From Pseudomonadota bacterium (GTDB lineage: Bacteria > Desulfobacterota > Desulfovibrionia > Desulfovibrionales > Desulfovibrionaceae): 61,675 nucleotides of DNA. The position numbers and the translations under genes are program-made. The notes under the pieces were generated by a model. That model saw nothing but the letters and a program-made list of their open reading frames with translations. It did not search any database and was not told the origin of the DNA. The DNA is taken from the NCBI GenBank assembly GCA_023399375.1, contig JAEWPX010000044.1, forward strand, positions 1 to 61,675, written 5' to 3'. Numbering within the stretch: position 1 is the stretch's first letter; each line of letters begins with the position of its first letter. Below, piece by piece: positions 33,271 to 41,756 of this stretch.

Positions 33271-33644
33271 GCGAGATACTTTGCGGCCACGGTTTCGAGG
33301 GTTTCCTTGAGTTTCTCCGGCTTGACCGGCTTCAGGATATACCCCTTGGCCCCGGCTTCGATGGCGTCCATGACCATCTGCTCCTGGCCGTGAGAGGTGA
33401 CGATGACGATGCGGGCGTCGGGAGAGACGGCCATGATGCGGCGGGTGGCCTCGATGCCGTCGAGGTCGGGCATGGTGATGTCCATGGCCACGATGTCCGG
33501 AGCCACGGCGGCGTAGGCGTCCACGGCTTCCTGGCCGGTCGTGGCCACGGACGCCACCTCGTGCCCGAGACCTTCCAGCATCTTGACCATCTTTTTGACG
33601 GTGAGGCCGGAGTCGTCCACCACCATGATGCGAAGCGGTTTCAT
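33267..33644 (-). CDS. Stand-alone receiver-domain protein (CheY-like)
   Basis: A 125-residue receiver with no output domain: VVDDSGLTVKKMVKMLEGLG at the N-terminus, the phospho-acceptor Asp55 in AMDITMPDLDGIEATRRIM, Thr in VIVTSHGQ, and Lys in GYILKPVKPEKL. It is flanked by CheX (three bases) and the PAS kinase (four-base overlap). The CheA-like kinase two genes upstream is a likely phosphodonor and CheX a likely phosphatase, by analogy with chemotaxis systems. Confidence 0.9.
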   Translation of the reverse strand: MKPLRIMVVDDSGLTVKKMVKMLEGLGHEVASVATTGQEAVDAYAAVAPDIVAMDITMPDLDGIEATRRIMAVSPDARIVIVTSHGQEQMVMDAIEAGAKGYILKPVKPEKLKETLETVAAKYLA

Positions 33645-33647
33645 GCC

Positions 33648-34169
33648 CTACTCCTTCACGTATTCCAGGGAGTCGTTGAAAAGTTCCCCCGGCCCGATGA
33701 GGTGGATGCTGAGCCGGCCAGGATCGGCCGACAGTTCCGCCGAGGCGAACTTGGCCGCCCGGTGGCGCATGACGGACTTGGCCTCGGTCAGGATGATGGG
33801 CGGGGAAAGCGTGATGGCCGGGCCTTTTCCGGAGACGTCGGCCAGGGCGTTGCCGACGATGATGTTGATGATGTCGCCCGCGGTTTCCTGGATGGCGTCC
33901 TCGCGTTCTTCCTCGCCGATGTCGAGGCCGTCGGTGTAGGCGACGAAGGCGGCGTCGAGCAGCGCGGCGTCGAAGCTGTAGGCCAGGTAGAGCTTGAGCT
34001 GCCCGGCGGCGCTCAGGATGGCCGTGGTGTGACGCAGGTCGAGCTTTTGCACGTCGTCGACATGAAAAACCGGAGGCGACAGGAGGAGGCCGAGTTCCTC
34101 GCGGAAAAAGGCGTCGGTGCGGTCGGCCAGGGCGCGCAGAAAAGCGGCGAGGTCAAGGTGCTCGGTCAT
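33648..34169 (-). CDS. CheX-like CheY-phosphatase
   Basis: A 173-residue CheC/CheX-superfamily protein. The signature helix reads QETAGDIINIIVGNALADVSG, followed by SPPIILTEAKSV and a beta core. In CheX the catalytic motif is E-x2-N; here the equivalent position is Asp (DIIN), with the Asn kept and another Glu four residues earlier. It may dephosphorylate the receiver encoded directly after it. Its ATG overlaps the stop of the large sensor kinase gene by four bases, so production is tied to the kinase. Confidence 0.82.
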   Translation of the reverse strand: MTEHLDLAAFLRALADRTDAFFREELGLLLSPPVFHVDDVQKLDLRHTTAILSAAGQLKLYLAYSFDAALLDAAFVAYTDGLDIGEEEREDAIQETAGDIINIIVGNALADVSGKGPAITLSPPIILTEAKSVMRHRAAKFASAELSADPGRLSIHLIGPGELFNDSLEYVKE

Positions 34170-37100
34170 ACACTCTCCACGGACGTCTTGCGCGGCTCAA
34201 GGGGAACCTCGATCACGAATCGGCTCCCCCGGCCGGGATTGTTTTCCAACTCGACCGTTCCGCCCAGGCGCGCGGCCTCGGCCCGCACGGCGGCGAGCCC
34301 CACGCCCCGGCCCGACAGGTCTCCGGCCACCCGGCGCGACGTGAAGCCGTCGCGAAACACCAAGCGCAGGATGGCGGCGTCATCCATGCCCGCCAGCTCC
34401 TCGGCGCCGACGAGCCCGAGTTCGAAAGCCCGGGAGCGGACCATGTCGACGTCCACGCCCCTGCCGTCGTCGGCGACGACGATGCGGACGGTATCCGGCG
34501 TGGCTTCCACCGCCAGGGAGATATGGCAGACCTCGTCCTTGCCCTGGGTTTCGCGCTCGGCCGGGGGCTCCAGGCCATGGTCCACGGCGTTGCGTATCAC
34601 ATGGATCAGGCTTTTCACCAGTGCGGCATAGCGGACCGGATCGACCGGCACGGCGTCGCCTTCCACGGCGAAGGGGGCGAGCGCCTTGCCCTGGGCCGCC
34701 GCCAGCCGCCGGGCCGTGCGGGGATAGACGGCGAGCATCCTGCGCAGATCGACGAAACGCAGGGTGCGCGCCGCGCCGAGCACGGCGGCGTCGGCCGCGT
34801 CGAGCCCGAGTTCGTCCAGGCGGGAGAGAAGCCGACCGGCCAAGGACGCCAGCGCGCCGGCCAGCTCGCCGTCGAGACAGACTTCGCCCCGACGGTCGAA
34901 ATATTCCCGGCCCAGGGCCTCGCGCACCACGTCCAGATCCTGCTCCAGCGCCGCGTCCACGTCGTTTCCGTCCAACAGGGCGCATACCGCCGCGCGCTGC
35001 GGCGCACCGTCCCGGCGCAGCTGCGACAGGCGCTCCTCCAGGCCGTCCAGAGCCTGGGCCACGTGGCCGCATTCGAGCTGCAGGAACAGCCCCTTGAACG
35101 TGTGGACCTTGCGGTACACGGCGTCCAGGGCCTGACGGCCGCCCGACGCCGCCTGCGCCAGCGCCGCGCCCTCGCGCCGGAAGGCGGCGAAATCGTCGAG
35201 CACGGTGAAAAAGTCCCGTTGGTCGCGCACGGCCGCGACCACGCAGGCCAGGCGGTTGCGCTCCCGGGTCACGGCGTCCTTGAGGCGCGCCTCGCCCGTG
35301 ACGTCGGTGATGACGAACATCAGGCGATCCTCGCCAAGAGGCCGGTAGGCCAGGCGTAGCGACGCCTCGCCGCGCCTGATCATGGGCGGCATGAGCGAAA
35401 TGTAGAGGTCGCGGCGGTAGGGATCGGGCTCGTCCACCACCCGGCGGACGTTGACGGACATGGCCGCGCCGCCGGCCTCGTCCTGGGGGTAAAGCAGCGC
35501 GGCGACGTTGTCTCCGGCGATGTCGCGCCCGAAAAGATTGCGGCATTCCGCACTGTACTGCGGGTCCACCATGCCGTCGCGGTCCACGGACAGGAAGCCC
35601 TGGCCGGCGTTGTCGAGCAGCGCGGCCACGCGCCGCGCCTCGGCGTCGCGGGCCTCGTTGGCCTGGCGCAGGGCGCGGTTGAGGCCCGAAAGCTTGCGGT
35701 TCCACCAGACCACGACGACCAGGACGCACACGGCTCCGGCCACGATCTTCCAGACCAGGGCGTAATCGAAGCCCTGTTCGAAGGTGACGGCCAGCCACCG
35801 CTTCATGATGGCGTCGGATTCTTCCTTGGTCAGCGTGTTGACGGCCTTCTGGAACAACGAGGCCAGCTCCGGCTCGTCGTCGCGGCTGGCCATGGCCAGG
35901 TCGAGGTGGGCGTCCAGACGGCCGGCGATCTTGAGGTCGCTGTAGTGGCCCCTGGCCAGGGCCTGGCTGATGGCCGGCACGGTGTCGATGTAGCCGTAGA
36001 GCCGGCCGTCGGCCACGAGCTTGAGGCCTTCGGCGACGCTCGGCACTTCCTTGAGCTGCATGCCCGGATATTTGGCACGCAGGATGTCGAGGCTGGCATA
36101 GCCGTTGACCACGCCCAGGGTCTTTCCCGCGAGGCTTTCGGGATTTTCGATGTACGGGGCCTTGGCCAGGGTGGCCACGACCATGGGGAAATGCAGATAG
36201 GGTGAGGTGAAGCGCAGGAAACGACGGCGATCCTTGGTGTCGCTGGCGGCGGGCAGAAAATCGCAGCGCCGCTTCTTCACCGCCTCCAGGGTCTGACTCC
36301 AGGAAGCCGTGGGCACGAGGACCATGGGCACGCCGATGCGCTCGCCAATGAGTTTCAGGAAATCCGCTCCGATGCCGACGTAGCGCCCGTTCTCGTCGAT
36401 GCGTTCGACCGGGGCCCAGTCCGGATCCACGCAAAAGGACAGGGCTTGTTTGCGGGCCAGGTACTCGCGCTCCCGATCGGTCAGCGCGATGGCGCCGGTC
36501 GCCGGCCTGGCCGCGTCCAGACCGGATTCGGGATTGGCCACGCCATCCTTGTAGACGGGCAGCCATTTGGCGAGCAGCGCCGCCATCTCGGCGTCGGTCA
36601 CCAGGGACTGGCCCTTTTTGAGGATGGACGCCAGCTGCGGCCAGTCGTCGCGCACCAGGGAGTATATCTCGAAATTGTAATCGAGCTGACCGGAAATCTT
36701 GACGTTGGTCAGGCCCGAGGCGCGGATGGCGTAGGCGCCCACGGCGAGGTTCTCGACGGCCGCGTCGGCCTGTCCCAGGGCGACCATGGACAGGGCTTCG
36801 CCGGCGTCCCTGGCCGGCAGGAGCGTGACGTCGCGGCCGTTGGTCTCGATGTATTCGTAGGCCGTGCCGCCCCGGCCGGCGGCGACCTTCTTGTGGGCAA
36901 GCGTCGCCAGGGAATACGCCGTGGCGTCGTCGCGCGACATGATCGCCAGGGGGAAACGCAGGAACGGCCCGACGAAAAGCGCATACTTGGCCCGGTCCGG
37001 AGTCTTGCCCGTGCCGTCGATCATGTCGATGCGCTTTTCCCGCAAGGCGTCGAGCACCTGCTGGAAATCATGGCCGTCGCCGACGCGATCGAACTGGAAG

Positions 37101-37333
37101 GCGAGCCCGGTCTTCTGGGAGATCAGGGAGAAATAGTCGTGGAAAAGGCCGGTCATGCGGCCGTCTTCGAAGATGGACAGAGGCCGCCAGTCGGTGTCGC
37201 TGTAGCGGATGACGGGATGGGCCTCGATGAAGGCCTTCTCGTCGGGAGTCAGCTCCAGGGCGGCGGCCCGGGCCGGCGACGCTGCCGCCGCCAGGAGCAG
37301 GAGCCAGGGCAACAGAAAAAAAAGCGTTCGCAT
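34166..37333 (-). CDS. CheA-like sensor kinase with two solute-binding domains, PAS and Hpt
   Basis: A 1055-residue hybrid. The signal-anchor MRTLFFLLPWLLLLAAAASP is followed by two tandem periplasmic solute-binding (family 3) domains at about 30-255 and 280-505, each with the EF/YFSLI...TG and R/C-D-hydrophobic blocks of amino-acid binding proteins. A membrane segment lies at about 520-540 (KIVAGAVCVLVVVVWW). A PAS region (565-690) is followed by an Hpt domain with His744 in KVHTFKGLFLQLECG, and a CheA-type ATPase domain (NAVDHGLEPPAERETQGKD, DDGRGVDVD, SGRGVGLAAVRAEA). No CheW-like C-terminal domain is present. Start 37333 is chosen because the predicted promoter places transcription start near ATG 37387. 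Overlaps cheX by four bases. Confidence 0.9.
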   Translation of the reverse strand: MRTLFFLLPWLLLLAAAASPARAAALELTPDEKAFIEAHPVIRYSDTDWRPLSIFEDGRMTGLFHDYFSLISQKTGLAFQFDRVGDGHDFQQVLDALREKRIDMIDGTGKTPDRAKYALFVGPFLRFPLAIMSRDDATAYSLATLAHKKVAAGRGGTAYEYIETNGRDVTLLPARDAGEALSMVALGQADAAVENLAVGAYAIRASGLTNVKISGQLDYNFEIYSLVRDDWPQLASILKKGQSLVTDAEMAALLAKWLPVYKDGVANPESGLDAARPATGAIALTDREREYLARKQALSFCVDPDWAPVERIDENGRYVGIGADFLKLIGERIGVPMVLVPTASWSQTLEAVKKRRCDFLPAASDTKDRRRFLRFTSPYLHFPMVVATLAKAPYIENPESLAGKTLGVVNGYASLDILRAKYPGMQLKEVPSVAEGLKLVADGRLYGYIDTVPAISQALARGHYSDLKIAGRLDAHLDLAMASRDDEPELASLFQKAVNTLTKEESDAIMKRWLAVTFEQGFDYALVWKIVAGAVCVLVVVVWWNRKLSGLNRALRQANEARDAEARRVAALLDNAGQGFLSVDRDGMVDPQYSAECRNLFGRDIAGDNVAALLYPQDEAGGAAMSVNVRRVVDEPDPYRRDLYISLMPPMIRRGEASLRLAYRPLGEDRLMFVITDVTGEARLKDAVTRERNRLACVVAAVRDQRDFFTVLDDFAAFRREGAALAQAASGGRQALDAVYRKVHTFKGLFLQLECGHVAQALDGLEERLSQLRRDGAPQRAAVCALLDGNDVDAALEQDLDVVREALGREYFDRRGEVCLDGELAGALASLAGRLLSRLDELGLDAADAAVLGAARTLRFVDLRRMLAVYPRTARRLAAAQGKALAPFAVEGDAVPVDPVRYAALVKSLIHVIRNAVDHGLEPPAERETQGKDEVCHISLAVEATPDTVRIVVADDGRGVDVDMVRSRAFELGLVGAEELAGMDDAAILRLVFRDGFTSRRVAGDLSGRGVGLAAVRAEAARLGGTVELENNPGRGSRFVIEVPLEPRKTSVESV

Positions 37334-37393
37334 CGCCGCCAGGGCGTTTGCCGGTCGGTTCCGGTACGTCACAACACCGTTCGCCATGGCTAA

Positions 37394-37422
37394 ATGTTAG
37401 CGCAAGCAGACAAGTTTCCCAA
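37394..37422 (-). promoter_or_regulatory. Predicted promoter of the sensor-kinase operon
   Basis: On the minus strand TTGGGA (37417-37422) and TAACAT (37394-37399) are exactly 17 bases apart. Initiation would fall near 37387, the position of an upstream in-frame ATG, which supports the later start at 37333. Confidence 0.6.
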
Positions 37423-37423
37423 C

Positions 37424-37448
37424 AAAAAAAAGCCGCTTCATCCGGCTT
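37424..37448 (-). terminator. Rho-independent terminator after the transglutaminase gene
   Basis: On the minus strand AAGCCG (37443-37448) and CGGCTT (37430-37435) form a 6-bp stem with a 7-base loop, followed by a run of T residues (37424-37429). The stem overlaps the last codons of the transglutaminase gene, and the T run ends directly before the -35 box of the next operon. Confidence 0.6.
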
Positions 37449-38292
37449 CGGCCAATTGGAAGCGGACGGCGTGGGTGAGCCGCGCCGAGGACGCGTCGCC
37501 CCGGAACGCGCCCACGACCGGGGCGGCGTCGGCCGGGTCCGCCGCGGCGGCGACCGCCACATGACGGTCGGCCACGGCCAGCCCCAGCGACGGATCGAAG
37601 CCGCGCCAGCCGCCTCCCGGCAGCCAGACCTCGGCCCAGGCGTGCAGGTCCCGCTCCTCGCGCTCGGGATCGCCCTCGTGGTAGCCGCTGACGAAGCGGG
37701 CCGGAATGCCCGCATGGCGGCAGGCCGCGATGTAGCACAGGGCCAGGTCGCGGCAGGCCCCCTCTCCGGCGGCCAGCACCGCATCGGGAGACCGGAGCCC
37801 GGGCTCCTCGCGCGCCACGGAGACGAGGTTTTCCGACATCCAGCCCAAAAGCGCCAGGACGAAGGCCTGCGGCGTGTCCGCGCCGTCCCGGCGCAACCGC
37901 GCGGACAGGGCCGCGGCCGCGCCGTCGGGCAGGCCCGTTTGCGTCAAAAATGGGGCGGCGGCCAGAGCTTCGCCCGGCGCAAGCGGCACGGGCAGGACGC
38001 TTTGCCGCGCCTCCAGCAGGTAGTCGAAGGGGTTTTTGCGCAAGGTCTCCACCGAGGCCGCGACATGCACGTCCAGATGGTCGGTCAGGCCCGAGAACCA
38101 GACCGAGAGCACGGCGTTTCCGGAAAGGTCCGTACACGGGGAGCGGCCGGCCGGCTCCGGCGAAATTTCCACCTCCAGGGCGCGGACGCGCTGGCAGGCG
38201 TCGGGTCTGGGCAGAAGGCGCAGCAGATGGGGCTCCAGAAACACGGGCCGGGAAAAATCGTAACGCGTGTGGTGCGAAATCAGGCAAATCAC
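37438..38292 (-). CDS. Transglutaminase-like cysteine peptidase
   Basis: A cytoplasmic 284-residue protein with an N-terminal beta domain (bacterial transglutaminase-associated, about 1-110) and a papain-like transglutaminase core. The catalytic triad is Cys180 in GEGACRDLALCYIAACRHAG, His217 in RDLHAWAEVWL and Asp233 in GWRGFDPSLG. Such proteins occur in a conserved cluster with Anbu peptidase, alpha-E protein and circularly permuted ATP-grasp, as here, where they are thought to cleave or join peptides made by the ATP-grasp enzyme. It is the last gene of the cluster and starts three bases after the Anbu gene. Confidence 0.9.
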   Translation of the reverse strand: MICLISHHTRYDFSRPVFLEPHLLRLLPRPDACQRVRALEVEISPEPAGRSPCTDLSGNAVLSVWFSGLTDHLDVHVAASVETLRKNPFDYLLEARQSVLPVPLAPGEALAAAPFLTQTGLPDGAAAALSARLRRDGADTPQAFVLALLGWMSENLVSVAREEPGLRSPDAVLAAGEGACRDLALCYIAACRHAGIPARFVSGYHEGDPEREERDLHAWAEVWLPGGGWRGFDPSLGLAVADRHVAVAAAADPADAAPVVGAFRGDASSARLTHAVRFQLAEAG

Positions 38293-38295
38293 GGA

Positions 38296-39063
38296 TTACT
38301 TGGCGGATGCGGGATGGCAGGAGGCACGGTCGGAGACCTTGGTCAGTTTGGAGGCGACATTGTCGATCCACTCCGAGGGCAGGTCGTGGACGAGGCCGCG
38401 CAGATGCTCCTGCCACCAGGAGGAGATTTCGGCCAGGTCTTCCTTTTCGTAACGGTGCTGGGCCAGATCCAGGCAACCTTTGTGGTACAGGACCACGTCG
38501 ATGGGAAAATCCACGTCCGCGGAACTGATGCGGGTGGAGTCGAAGGCCAGACAGCCGACCTTGAGGGCCATGCGCAGGGAATCGGAGTACTTGAGCGTGC
38601 GGTCGAGCACCGGCTTGCCGTAACCGCCTTCGCCGATGATGTGGTAGGGCGTGCCGCGGTTGATCTCCACCCAGTTCCCCTCGGGGTAGACGAGGTAGAG
38701 CTTGTGCACGTCGTCGTTGGTCAGCTGGCCGCCGATGAGCACGTGCAGGTTGAAGTGCAGCCCGGATTCGGCCAAATACTGCTTGTCCTCGGCGGCCACC
38801 CGGCGCAGTGCGGCGGCAAAGGCGTTGACGGCCTTGTAGAGCTTGTCGAAAGGCGTTGAGCAGGATTCGAGGACTTCGTCGAAATAGGTGAGGGTCTTGT
38901 CGCGTACCGAACGCAGGCCCGAGGTCATGAGGAAAAACGCGCCGTTGCCGTTCTGGTAGGTGGTCACTTTCTGGGCGCTGGTCAATTCGTTGCCCGAGGT
39001 GATGCGCGTGTCGGCGATGCCGACGAGTCCTTCCTCCACGGTAATGCCCAGGCAAAAAGTCAT
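38296..39063 (-). CDS. Anbu, proteasome-type peptidase
   Basis: A 255-residue self-assembling relative of proteasome beta subunits and HslV. The sequence starts MTFCLGITVEEGLVGIADTR, so removal of Met exposes Thr2 as the N-terminal nucleophile. ISSADVDFPIDVVLYHKG and the KVTTYQNGNGAFFLMTSGL block are family features. Its peptidase activity has not been firmly established. ATG 39063 follows AAGGA; the open frame continues upstream to 39129 over the next gene, which is unlikely. It lies within the transglutaminase, alpha-E, ATP-grasp cluster. Confidence 0.9.
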   Translation of the reverse strand: MTFCLGITVEEGLVGIADTRITSGNELTSAQKVTTYQNGNGAFFLMTSGLRSVRDKTLTYFDEVLESCSTPFDKLYKAVNAFAAALRRVAAEDKQYLAESGLHFNLHVLIGGQLTNDDVHKLYLVYPEGNWVEINRGTPYHIIGEGGYGKPVLDRTLKYSDSLRMALKVGCLAFDSTRISSADVDFPIDVVLYHKGCLDLAQHRYEKEDLAEISSWWQEHLRGLVHDLPSEWIDNVASKLTKVSDRASCHPASAK

Positions 39064-39076
39064 GGGCGTATCCTTG

Positions 39077-40051
39077 TCACTGTTGCCCGGTGGCGTCAAT
39101 AGCCGGAAACGTGGCAAAAAACGTGGCATAACAGGCCTCGTCCACGAGGTTCATCCGGGTCTGGAGATCGTCGGTGAACTCGTGCAGGCCGAAGGCGAAA
39201 ACCTCGTCCACGACCTTGTAGGCCAGGTCGCCGCACAGGTGTCCCAGACGCTTTTCGGCGGGATTGCTGAAATAGCCGATCTGCGTCCCGGTGATGGCGT
39301 GCAGGCACTGCTGGGCGCGCAGCAGGCAGGCTAGGACCGAACGGGGGAAATCGTGGTCGAGCAGCAGGAATTCCGCGATGCGGTCGGGCTGGATGCGGCC
39401 GTGGCGGCGGCGGTAGGCCTCCAGGGCGCTAATGGCTTTCAAAAGCGCCGCCCACTGCACGTAGTCGAGGTTGGAGCCGACGTCTGTGGGGTGCGGCAGG
39501 AGGAGGAAGTACTTGACGTCGAGGATACGCGAGGTCTTGTCCGCGCGTTCGAGCAGCTTGCCCAGCCGCAGGAAATCCCAGGCCTCGTCGTGGGACATGG
39601 CGTCGCTGGCGATGCCGCTGATGGTCAGGTCGCGGCGCTTGACCTCGTCGCAGAACTGGTAGGGATTGGCCAGGATGGCCCGGCTGTCGCGGGAGGCGTT
39701 GCGCGCCAGATGGTAGAACACGTTGATCTGCTCCCACATTTCCGTGGGAATGATCTCGCGGATGGTGCGCGCGTTGTCCCGGGCGCGGGACAGGCAGGAG
39801 ACGATGGAATTGGGCGAGGCGGGATCGAAGGCCAGGAAGCGGATGACGCCGTCGCGGTCCTGGGAGCCTCCCTGTTCCAGAAAGAGGTCCCAGTCGCCCA
39901 TGGCGCGCACGAGCGGCGTCCACTGCTCGGTCCTGGCCCCGGGTGCATCCAGGGTCAGGTGCCAGTTGACGTCGATGAAGCGGGCGATGTTCTCGGCCCG
40001 CTCCAGGTAGCGGCTCATCCAGTAGATGGCTTCGGCCACACGGCTCAGCAT
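39077..40051 (-). CDS. Alpha-E domain-containing protein
   Basis: A 324-residue all-helical protein. The opening MLSRVAEAIYWMSRYLERAE, with its aromatic and Glu residues, and the repeated helices NTIR/NARTIREIIPTEMWEQIN and DFPRSVLACLLRAQQCLHAI mark the alpha-E family. Its biochemical role is unknown, but it is nearly always encoded beside the circularly permuted ATP-grasp enzyme and a transglutaminase, as here. It lies 46 bases after the ATP-grasp gene and 13 bases before the Anbu gene. Confidence 0.9.
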   Translation of the reverse strand: MLSRVAEAIYWMSRYLERAENIARFIDVNWHLTLDAPGARTEQWTPLVRAMGDWDLFLEQGGSQDRDGVIRFLAFDPASPNSIVSCLSRARDNARTIREIIPTEMWEQINVFYHLARNASRDSRAILANPYQFCDEVKRRDLTISGIASDAMSHDEAWDFLRLGKLLERADKTSRILDVKYFLLLPHPTDVGSNLDYVQWAALLKAISALEAYRRRHGRIQPDRIAEFLLLDHDFPRSVLACLLRAQQCLHAITGTQIGYFSNPAEKRLGHLCGDLAYKVVDEVFAFGLHEFTDDLQTRMNLVDEACYATFFATFPAIDATGQQ

Positions 40052-40097
40052 GGGAGCTCCTTGCCGGAAATGTCGGGTTGGGAAAAACGCCGCAGCC

Positions 40098-41552
40098 TCA
40101 GGCCGCCGGACCGCCCAGGACCCAGGTGTCCTTGCTGCCGCCGCCCTGGGAAGAATTGACCACGAGCGAGCCTTTTTTGAGCGCCACCCGCGTGAGGCCG
40201 CCGGGGATGACCCGGATGTCCTCGCCGTAGAGCACGTAGGGGCGCAGGTCCACGTGGCGGCCCTCGAAATGGTCGTCCACGATCACGGGCGTGCGCGAGA
40301 GGCCCACGGTCGGCTGGGCGATGTAGTTGCGCGGGTTGGCCTCGATCTTCGCGGCGAAGGCCTCGCGCTCCTCGGGCGTGGCCGCAGGCCCGACGAGCAT
40401 GCCGTAGCCTCCCGATTCCGCGGCGGCCTTGACCACCATCGTGTCCAGGTTGGCCAGCACATGCCGGCGCGCCTTGTCCTCCCAGCACAGAAACGTCTCC
40501 ACGTTGTCGAGCAGCGGCTCCTCGCCCAGGTAGTAGCGGATCATGCGCGGCACGTAGGCGTAGACCACCTTGTCGTCGGCCACGCCCGTGCCCGGCGCGT
40601 TGGCCATGGCCACCCGGCCGGCCTTGTAGACCTCCATGATGCCCGGCACGCCGAGCAGGGAATCGGGCCGGAAGACCGTGGGGTCGAGGAAGTCCTCGCC
40701 CACGCGGCGATAAAGCACGTCCACGCGCTTTAAGCCCTTGGTCGTGCGCATGTGCACGTAGCCGTCCGCGACCACGAGGTCGCGGCCCTCGACCAGCTCG
40801 ATGCCGGCCTGCTGGGCGAGGAAGGTGTGCTCGAAATAGGCGGAGTTGAAGACGCCGGGCGTCAGCAGCGCGGCCGTCGGCCGGGAACTGCCCGCCGGCG
40901 CGATGGCGTGCAGCATGTCGAGCAGAAGCGGCGCGTAGTCGTCCACGGGGCGGATGTCGATGGCCTCGAACACCTGAGGAAAGGCGCGCTTGAGGATGCG
41001 GCGGTTGGCCAGGACGTAGGAGACGCCGGACGGACAGCGCAGGTTGTCCTCGAGGACGAGGAAACGGCCGCTATCGTCGCGCACGAGGTCCGTGCCCGTG
41101 ATGTGGCACCAGACGCCGCGCGGCGGCGCAAGCCCCACGCAGGCGGGGAAATAGCCCGACGAGGACTCCACCACCGCGCGGGGCACCACGCCGTCGGCCA
41201 TGATGCGGCCCCTGCCGTAGACGTCGGCGATAAAGAGGTTGAGCGCCGCGATGCGCTGCACGAGCCCCCGTTCCAGGGCGTTCCACTGCGCGGATTCGAT
41301 GACGCGGGGGATGATGTCGAAGGGAAAGATCTTTTCCGTGCCGTCCTCGTGGCCGTAGACGGTGAAGGTGATGCCCATGTCGTAGAGGGCCTGCTCGGCC
41401 GCGGCCTGCCGGGCCAGCACCTCGCCCGGCGGCAGGGAGATGATTTTTTCGTAGAGCATCCGGCAGCCGGGCCGTGGCGCGCCTGCGGCGTCGAACATCT
41501 CGTCGTAATAGGGGCCTGGATCATAGCCGGAAAAGTCCATTTTCTGCACCAT
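40098..41552 (-). CDS. Circularly permuted type 2 ATP-grasp protein
   Basis: A 484-residue cytoplasmic protein of the DUF404/DUF407 type, predicted to form an amide bond through an acyl-phosphate. Recognisable blocks are YDEMFDAAGAPRPGCRMLYE near the N-terminus, DIIPRVIESAQWNALERGLVQR, HITGTDLVRDDSGRFLVLEDNLRCPSGVSYV, VDVLYRRVGEDFLDPTVFR, and NAPGTGVADDKVVYAYVPRM. It is the first gene of the cluster with alpha-E, Anbu and transglutaminase genes; together they may make and process a short peptide. Start 41552 follows AGGGAG; a second Met lies four codons on. Confidence 0.9.
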   Translation of the reverse strand: MVQKMDFSGYDPGPYYDEMFDAAGAPRPGCRMLYEKIISLPPGEVLARQAAAEQALYDMGITFTVYGHEDGTEKIFPFDIIPRVIESAQWNALERGLVQRIAALNLFIADVYGRGRIMADGVVPRAVVESSSGYFPACVGLAPPRGVWCHITGTDLVRDDSGRFLVLEDNLRCPSGVSYVLANRRILKRAFPQVFEAIDIRPVDDYAPLLLDMLHAIAPAGSSRPTAALLTPGVFNSAYFEHTFLAQQAGIELVEGRDLVVADGYVHMRTTKGLKRVDVLYRRVGEDFLDPTVFRPDSLLGVPGIMEVYKAGRVAMANAPGTGVADDKVVYAYVPRMIRYYLGEEPLLDNVETFLCWEDKARRHVLANLDTMVVKAAAESGGYGMLVGPAATPEEREAFAAKIEANPRNYIAQPTVGLSRTPVIVDDHFEGRHVDLRPYVLYGEDIRVIPGGLTRVALKKGSLVVNSSQGGGSKDTWVLGGPAA

Positions 41553-41654
41553 GGAGACTCCCTTGCCACCGTGGGGACGGCGTGGCTTCAGCCCCGGGGG
41601 GCACGCGCAAAGCCCCTTTTCGCGACTCTAGGACCTGGGCCTGATTGACTTTTT

Positions 41655-41683
41655 TGGTAAACCAAGCCGCGAAGCCCTGTCAA
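41655..41683 (-). promoter_or_regulatory. Predicted promoter of the ATP-grasp/alpha-E/Anbu/transglutaminase operon
   Basis: On the minus strand a perfect TTGACA (41678-41683) is followed after 16 or 17 bases by TTTACC/TTACCA (41655-41661). The -10 region overlaps a small inverted repeat, TTGGTAAACCAA. The leader would be about 95 bases. Confidence 0.5.
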
Positions 41684-41756
41684 CGGGAATCCCCTCGCCT
41701 GCGCCCTGCCCGCGCGCCGGTGGACAAGGACGCCCGGCCCGGCTTAAGAAAGGAGC

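Noticed and set aside
40060..40097. Small gene between the ATP-grasp and alpha-E genes
   Set aside because: The gap is 46 bases with no start, stop or ribosome site in a useful arrangement.
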